This document shows, in pieces, positions 58,925 through 64,000 of a DNA stretch of 64,000 nucleotides. The position numbers and the translations under genes are program-made. The stretch's first letter is position 1; the number at the start of each line of letters is the position of its first letter. The notes under the pieces were generated by a model. That model had not been told where the DNA came from. It did no database searches and saw only the letters and a program-made list of their open reading frames with translations. This DNA comes from Ctena decussata (lineage: Eukaryota > Mollusca > Bivalvia > Lucinida > Lucinidae), in assembly GCA_963989385.1 (NCBI GenBank), contig OZ022507.1, forward strand, positions 53,827,400 through 53,891,399, written 5' to 3'.

Positions 58925-59840
58925 TAAATACCACGAGACACCACTATATTGGTGTGGGGTTCGGGCGGGTAACCATTAGGAGTAAGGGTATGGTTGTGGT
59001 AGTTATAGACTGGGAGGGTGTGGTACGTAGGGTAGGGAATGTGAGAGGTTTGGAAGGCATGGTGGGGTAAGAGCAAGTGGTGACATTTGGATTAGGGTGG
59101 AGCCGGGAGAATGCTCGTAAGATCGTGTCGCGTAGGATAGGATATGGTATAAAAGGGCTTGGGTGGGACGGGCGTAAATTGGGTGGGGAAGAGTAGGTAA
59201 GGTAGGGTTTGCGAAGGAGTTTGGATTGCATGATATAGCGAAGAACAAAGGTGGAGTAGAGATCTAGCTAGGACTTGGGGCATTTGGGTATGGTAATGTA
59301 GGGTAAGATGGGATATGGGAAGAGGACTGGGTGGTATGGGGATGAATGAGGGTTGGTTGTGGGATGATAAGGGTATGGTAGGGTAGCTGGAAGCATTGGC
59401 TAGAATAGGTGTGAATGTAGATATATGCGTTACCATAATGAATAGTAGAATAGAAAAGGGTAGGGGTAGGGAAATGGTTTGGGATGTTGGTGCGTATAGA
59501 GGAGGTGATCGTCAGGATGGGACTTGGTTTGGGTATTGTTGGGTGTAGGTAGGATAGAGAAAAAAGAGCAGAGCAGATCATGGAAGGGGAGGGAATGGTA
59601 TGTGGTGGTGGATAGATGGGGCTGAGGCTTGTGGAGTGCCTCTTTATACTTTAAGTAACTGTCTTACTTAACGGGTTCGAATTTAATGAGCATTTTCACT
59701 TCTGACTTTGGGTAGGTGGGTATGGTTTTGTGGAAAGTGGTGAGTTAGGGTAGGGAAAAGTAGTCTAGGGAAGAGGCAGGGTAGGGTCCTGAGAGAGGGC
59801 TCAGGGCAGATATGGTGTTAGAGGTAAAGTATTCTATTCA
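58925..59840. repeat. Strand-asymmetric G-rich low-complexity block
   Basis: The plus strand is rich in G with little C: gggtagggta, ggtatggt and tgggtgggg recur without a strict period. The complementary strand therefore shows long Pro/Ser-rich open frames in two registers, which are artefacts. It carries many runs of three or more G at short spacing. Confidence 0.7.
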
Positions 59841-59849
59841 TATTTGTCC

Positions 59850-60470
59850 TGCCAACCGCCATGCAACCTGCATCACCCCACAAACACAAGTCTTGACAAG
59901 AGAACATGTCAACCTAACTAGACATACTAGTTTTTGACAAGGCATAATGAAACTGTACAACACATAACAATAAGCGGACAAGACAACATGTCAAACTGAC
60001 AAGACAGTGTGTTATTTTGCCAAGAGATGGTGAAAATGAACAGCATATAATAGCGACTGAACAAGACAGCGTGTCGAACTCACAAGACATAATGAAAATG
60101 AACAGTACATAATAACGAATGAAGATGACATCATGCAAACCTAACAGGACATAATGGTTTTCAGACATGGCATAATGGTTTTCTGACAAGATAAAATGAA
60201 AAATGAATTGCATGTTATAACAGTGAAGAAGACAGCATGTCAAATTGACTAGGCATAATGATTCTCAGACAAGACATAATGAAAATGAACAACATATAAT
60301 GACGAGTGAAGAAGACAGCATGTTAAACCGAGATGATATAATGGCTTTCAGACAAGACAAAATAAAAATAAACAGCATGTAATAATGAGTGAGAAAGACA
60401 GCATGCCCAATTGACAAAACATAATGTTACTTAACAGCATATAATGCTTATCCATATTACATAATGACAT
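59850..60470. repeat. Degenerate minisatellite, about 60-bp unit
   Basis: Recurring gacataatgaaaatgaaca, catataatga, and gaagaagacagcatgtcaaa in constant order, about eight units with much divergence. Open frames on the minus strand follow the repeat. Confidence 0.65.
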
Positions 60471-60759
60471 GACCGAATATAAGACAGTTGTGGCGTTCCA
60501 TAGTTATCCTTGCATCGTCCTGGCATGAGTGAAGTATTGTAGAACGTAAAGCCGCAAGCTCATCCATTCATCCAGTGGATACACGTTTTAATACAAAAAA
60601 ACTGATACATTATACAAACAATAGCTGTTATGTTTAGTCTCTCATAACGTTATGGGAAATTCATTATTTAAAATACATTAATCAATATGAAATGAAATAA
60701 AGCAACATAATAAATGAGATAATAAATAAAAAGTAGAACACAAAAAAAGAAATACAGGG

Positions 60760-60830
60760 TTCGAACCACTGATCGGTGACTTTTAATCTAAAATCTCTGA
60801 ACTGAACCTCTGCACCACACTGATATATCG
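60760..60830 (-). repeat. tRNA-like pseudo-segment
   Basis: The minus strand reads cagtgtggtgcagaggttca (A-box-like) and tcagtggttcgaaccctg (B-box). The anticodon arm is not foldable in standard form. Possibly a SINE head; no body recognised. Confidence 0.35.
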
Positions 60831-60879
60831 AAATGATTGTAAATGGTAACATATAAATATGGTGGCTGGTTTGTGCTAT

Positions 60880-61325
60880 TTCGTCTTTTCGCCGCGAAAA
60901 GACGAAAAGACGAAAAGAGGCCATGCGAAAAAACGAAAAGACGAAAAAACGCCAGGAGAAAAGACGAAAAGACGAAATAACACCCGGCGAAAAGACGAAA
61001 AGACGAAACCCGCCACGCGAAAAGACGAAATTTCAGTGCGAAAAGACGAAAAAACGCCATTCGAAAAGACACCATTTGAAACTCTTAAATTGTCGTCTTT
61101 TCGCGTGGCGTCTTTTCGTCTTTTCGCCTGGCGTCTTTTCGTTTTTTCGTCTTTTCGCATGGCGTTATTTCGTCTTTTCGCTTGGCGTTATTTCGTCTTT
61201 TCGCATGGCGTTATTTCGTCTTTTCGCGTGGCGTTATTTCGTCTTTTCGTCTTTTCGCGTGGCGTTATTTCGTCTTTTCGTCTTTTCGCATGGCGTCTTT
61301 TCGTCTTTTCGTCTTTTCGCGTCAC
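60880..61325. repeat. Long palindrome made of gaaaagac-type words
   Basis: 60880-61080 repeats cgaaaagacg, aaataac and gccacgc/gccatgc words; 61100-61325 repeats the reverse complement. They are separated by about 20 unrelated bases (ccatttgaaactcttaaatt). Units are roughly 16-24 bp, with local order changes. Transcripts of either strand could fold into a hairpin of about 200 bp. Long open frames on both strands (FRLFVFS-type repeats) are a by-product. Confidence 0.85.
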
Positions 61326-61945
61326 ATGTTTTGCATTAAGATGTATCAATATATCCTATTCTAAATGCAGCTTATACTTTGCATACTTAGACAGGTGTTT
61401 CTTTTTTAAACTGTGTAGACCCAGATCAGAATGCAATCTGTAAAGAAGTGTACTAATCACGGTTTGCAGTTTTTGCCGCTAAACTGTTCTTTTAAAAACA
61501 TTACCAAAATTATGAGGAAAGAAGTCATTATGGTATTTCTACTGAACGGGCAGAAAAGAAAATGAGCCGTCCTAATGTTTCGGAGTAAGTACTCCAAAAA
61601 AATTTCATCCTATCTTAATTTTGATCTTAAACTGCCTAGAAGATTAACCACTCGTTGACCATGTAATCCCTCTCAAACTATGGAAGACGAAGGTGTCTAT
61701 ACAAACATTGAAACATTGTTGTACTTCGCTGCAAGTGTTATGATATGAAAAAATAATGATACGGTATTTTCTCTAATTTTACATACATTTCACTGCAGCT
61801 AACCAAAATTTGAACAAGTTTATAATCTTCTAAAGACGTGCCAATCGCAGACAAAGCAGAGCCTGATTAGACTTCTCTTTGGCTTACGCATATTTGTCCC
61901 AATATTTAAGAATATTATGGTATATTGAGCTTCAACTCAAGCCAT
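61326..61945. other. No gene recognised
   Basis: AT-rich; a short gtagacccagatcagaatgc scrap at 61416 belongs to the hairpin family seen at 24783. Confidence 0.4.
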
Positions 61946-62203
61946 AATACTTTCTTATGTCCCATTCATATGCGCAGTTTTACTTACGTAAGTATATTTG
62001 CATATAAGTACATTTGCTCACGTGAGTAAAATTACCTGGATAATGCTCTGGGTTTGAATAACCTACTCATGTATGCCAATTTGCTTACGTATGCATTTGC
62101 GTTCACATGAGGAATTTACTTACTTGAGTAAAATTTGCATATATGCAAAAAATACTTACGTGACCAAATCTGCGCATGTGAATGGGGCATTATAGGAAGT
62201 ATT
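61946..62203. mobile_element. MITE with about 50-bp inverted ends and ACGTAAG palindromes
   Basis: aatactttcttatgtcccat…catatgcgcag is inverted at ctgcgcatgtgaatggggca…aagtatt. Inside, cttacgtaag and ctcacgtgag palindromes repeat every 20-40 bp with tttgcatat words. No ORF. Confidence 0.75.
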
Positions 62204-62334
62204 TTTAATCTGAATGCACCTCTGTGAGAGATCCATTTTATATTGAAAATGTGCCCCCTTCCACCATTTTTACAAAGGGGAACAACTACTGTTACTTCCT
62301 CTTCAAGTCTTCTTTAAACGGCAGGGATGGATTT

Positions 62335-62445
62335 TGCTAGCTCAACTAGGGCAGCTGAAGACAGGACTAGGTGGAAAAGGAGCGTTGTAGAGTCATCTGT
62401 GGTGCCCCAACGACCTCACAAGATTATGGGATAGACTAGAATAGA
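62335..62445 (+). mobile_element. LINE 3' end fragment
   Basis: ctcaactagggcagctgaag, gtggtgccccaacgacct, gggatagactagaatag: the reverse complement of 51224-51320. Only the 3' terminus is present. Confidence 0.8.
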
Positions 62446-62924
62446 CCAGCGGTTGCAGTCAGTTCGACCCCCCCCCTTCCACACACACACACACACCCTT
62501 GCCTCAGTGGTCCTTCAGATGTGACGCTAAATCGCGAGGTCCTGTCTACATTTGACCTTAATCCACAGCTGACAGTACTTTCCTTTGAAGTTGCCAGTAC
62601 TGATAAATCCTGATACATGTATTGTTATCATGTACAGTTATTATGTACAGTTATCATGTACAGTTTTGAATAGACCAATCATTACAGAGCTGCAATTAAA
62701 CAAACTTAGTAAACTCTGCTGTTTTCCCATTGGTCACAGATATATTTGTTAAGGGTATTCATTTGACTCCCCTCGCTCCACAACATATTTTATATGAAAA
62801 TAGTCCATTAAATCATATGATTGCATTAGATTCACCTCAGGGGTTATTGCTGGTTACCAACTTTTTGTTCAGAAAATGAGCACTGAATTAAGGTCATAGT
62901 ATTACGTACTCTGCCATTTTCATT

Positions 62925-63060
62925 TTTTGCCTACCTTCTCAATGTGGGACAACTCTTGATAGCAGGAATTTACTCCTTGCTCCTTTAGGAGCAAATTCTT
63001 TCCTTTAAGAGTAGATCACTGGGAAGAGCTTCATCATCCAGAGAAGCAATTTGTTCCTTT
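62925..63060. repeat. Hairpin repeat family
   Basis: ccttctcaatgtgggacaac, tgctcctttaggagca hairpin, aaattctttcctttaagagt, then gaagagcttcatcatccaga. The best-preserved copy besides 1558-1720. Confidence 0.6.
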
Positions 63061-63700
63061 TGCATAAATGGCAGAAAAACGTGGATGTGTACCTATACAT
63101 CTTAAAACATATGTTGTGGTTACTCATCAATTAGGTGAGTCCCTACAACATAAGTTTTAGTAGAAAAATGTTAAAATTAAGCACTGAAACTTGTTGGTAA
63201 TCCATATAAAAAGGCACGCCAGCGAGGTTATTTCAGTAGCACAACATTTGTTTTATTAAAAAAAAAACATCTAGGTTATGGGTTCTGGGTGATCATTAAC
63301 AGCATAACTGGTAATAGAAAAAAACACACACTAAGACATACGTGATTGAAATAACCCAAACAAAATGAGATTAATGAATACACTGAACAAACATTTCCTT
63401 GAATAGAACAGTAGAGCTTACCCAACAGAATTTGTTTAAACTTCAGCCCAATTTTCTGTCTCTTCTCTCCTGTGTACAACCTTAAAATGAGACAAACATT
63501 CTGATTCAAATTTCCCTCTGATCACTCAAGCCGTTTCTAATTGGTCAGGTAACTGATGACCTTATTGCATCAGACAGGAAGGTCCATTTTCCAGACAAGG
63601 TGAGGCAGGTTGAATTAGATAAAATAAAGAAAATAAGTATTTTTTTATTGGTTTAATTATTTGTTTTAGGTGAAAAGTTCAATAAAGCTGTGGATTAAAA
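63061..63700. other. No gene recognised
   Basis: AT-rich. The minus-strand frame at 63276-63509 has a hydrophobic end but no splice or family support. Confidence 0.4.
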
Positions 63701-63701
63701 C

Positions 63702-63863
63702 AGATATATCCATTTCTTTTTGAGACGTATTAGTAAATATCAATACTGATTGTTAGATGTACAGGATAATTGGAATCGCCCTAAAGGGCTCGTCCATTAT
63801 CCTGTACACCTAACAATCAGTACTGATATTTACTGATACATCTCAAAAAGAATGGATATATCT
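63702..63863. mobile_element. MITE with about 70-bp inverted ends
   Basis: agatatatccatttcttttt … gtacaggataat is inverted at attatcctgtac … aatggatatatct with few mismatches. The centre is tcgccctaaagggctcg, itself a hairpin. 162 bp, no ORF. Confidence 0.85.
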
Positions 63864-64000
63864 ATTACTTAGCATTGGTGGGACGTTTTACCCAACTCTC
63901 TCGACCTCTCAGTTTGAACAATAATATTGTAACACAGTTTACTCAGAAAATTCATTAAGTAGTAGATTAGGTGCTAGAATTAAGTAATAAATTCGGAACA

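Noticed and set aside
58944..59581. Overlapping Pro/Ser-rich open frames on the minus strand
   Set aside because: They arise from the G-rich plus strand; three registers are open and no domain or splice signal is present.
60859..61443. Long open frames on both strands reading FRLFVFS / EKTKRRN repeats
   Set aside because: They come from stop-poor short words in the palindrome; both strands and several registers are open at once.

Overview
This 64 kb window looks like nuclear DNA of an animal, most probably a bivalve mollusc. The evidence is AT-rich sequence, very low coding density, GT-AG introns of 1.5 to 7 kb, several tRNA-derived SINE families, foldback elements and MITEs, Penelope-like, LINE, mariner and DD82E-type remnants, and short-TIR elements with about 155-bp tandem cores like those known from bivalves. 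The organism is an inference; nothing here names a species. There are no bacterial-type operons, no CRISPR arrays and no rRNA genes.

The one well-supported protein-coding gene is on the minus strand, from about 32.8 kb down to 15.85 kb. It has six coding exons whose splice phases all match (exon ends in phases 0, 1, 1, 0, 1). They encode a predicted 313-residue secreted protein: signal peptide, PAN/Apple-like domain, short Cys-rich linker, sushi (CCP) domain and C-terminal C-type lectin domain. It was assembled from separate open segments and explicit splice sites and is probably a soluble recognition protein. A partial copy of its fourth exon lies in the next intron, and a 3.4 kb foldback element sits in intron 2. 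Three other exon-like segments (4294-4373 minus, about 9410-9509 minus, 48315-48410 plus) suggest further genes that cannot be completed here.

Layout. 0-3 kb: LINE 3' fragments split by a MITE, a hairpin repeat, and a short-TIR element with a tandem core. 4-7.3 kb: a possible terminal exon, a SINE, and a Penelope-like 3' tail. 7.7-8.6 kb: a second tandem-core element. 8.6-15.8 kb: mostly non-coding, with a SINE flanked by a 12-bp target duplication and a GC-rich repeat at 13.6-14.3 kb. 15.8-32.9 kb: the lectin gene and its repeat-filled introns. 33.6-38.6 kb: a complex of short perfect palindromes enclosing a Penelope-like reverse transcriptase of more than 371 codons. 39-48 kb: duplicated SINEs, repeats, a dispersed 15-mer, MITEs and a mariner remnant. 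48-49.3 kb: a possible signal-anchor exon and a SINE. 49.8-52.8 kb: a large tandem array broken by a LINE end. 55.2-56.4 kb: a frameshifted DDE transposase. 58-60.5 kb: strand-asymmetric low-complexity DNA. 60.9-61.3 kb: a long hairpin of short units. 61.9-63.9 kb: MITEs and a LINE tail.

Apart from the lectin gene almost everything is mobile-element sequence in several age classes. The Penelope-like tails at 6.7 and 35.7 kb are nearly identical, so that element moved recently; the mariner, LINE and DDE copies are broken.
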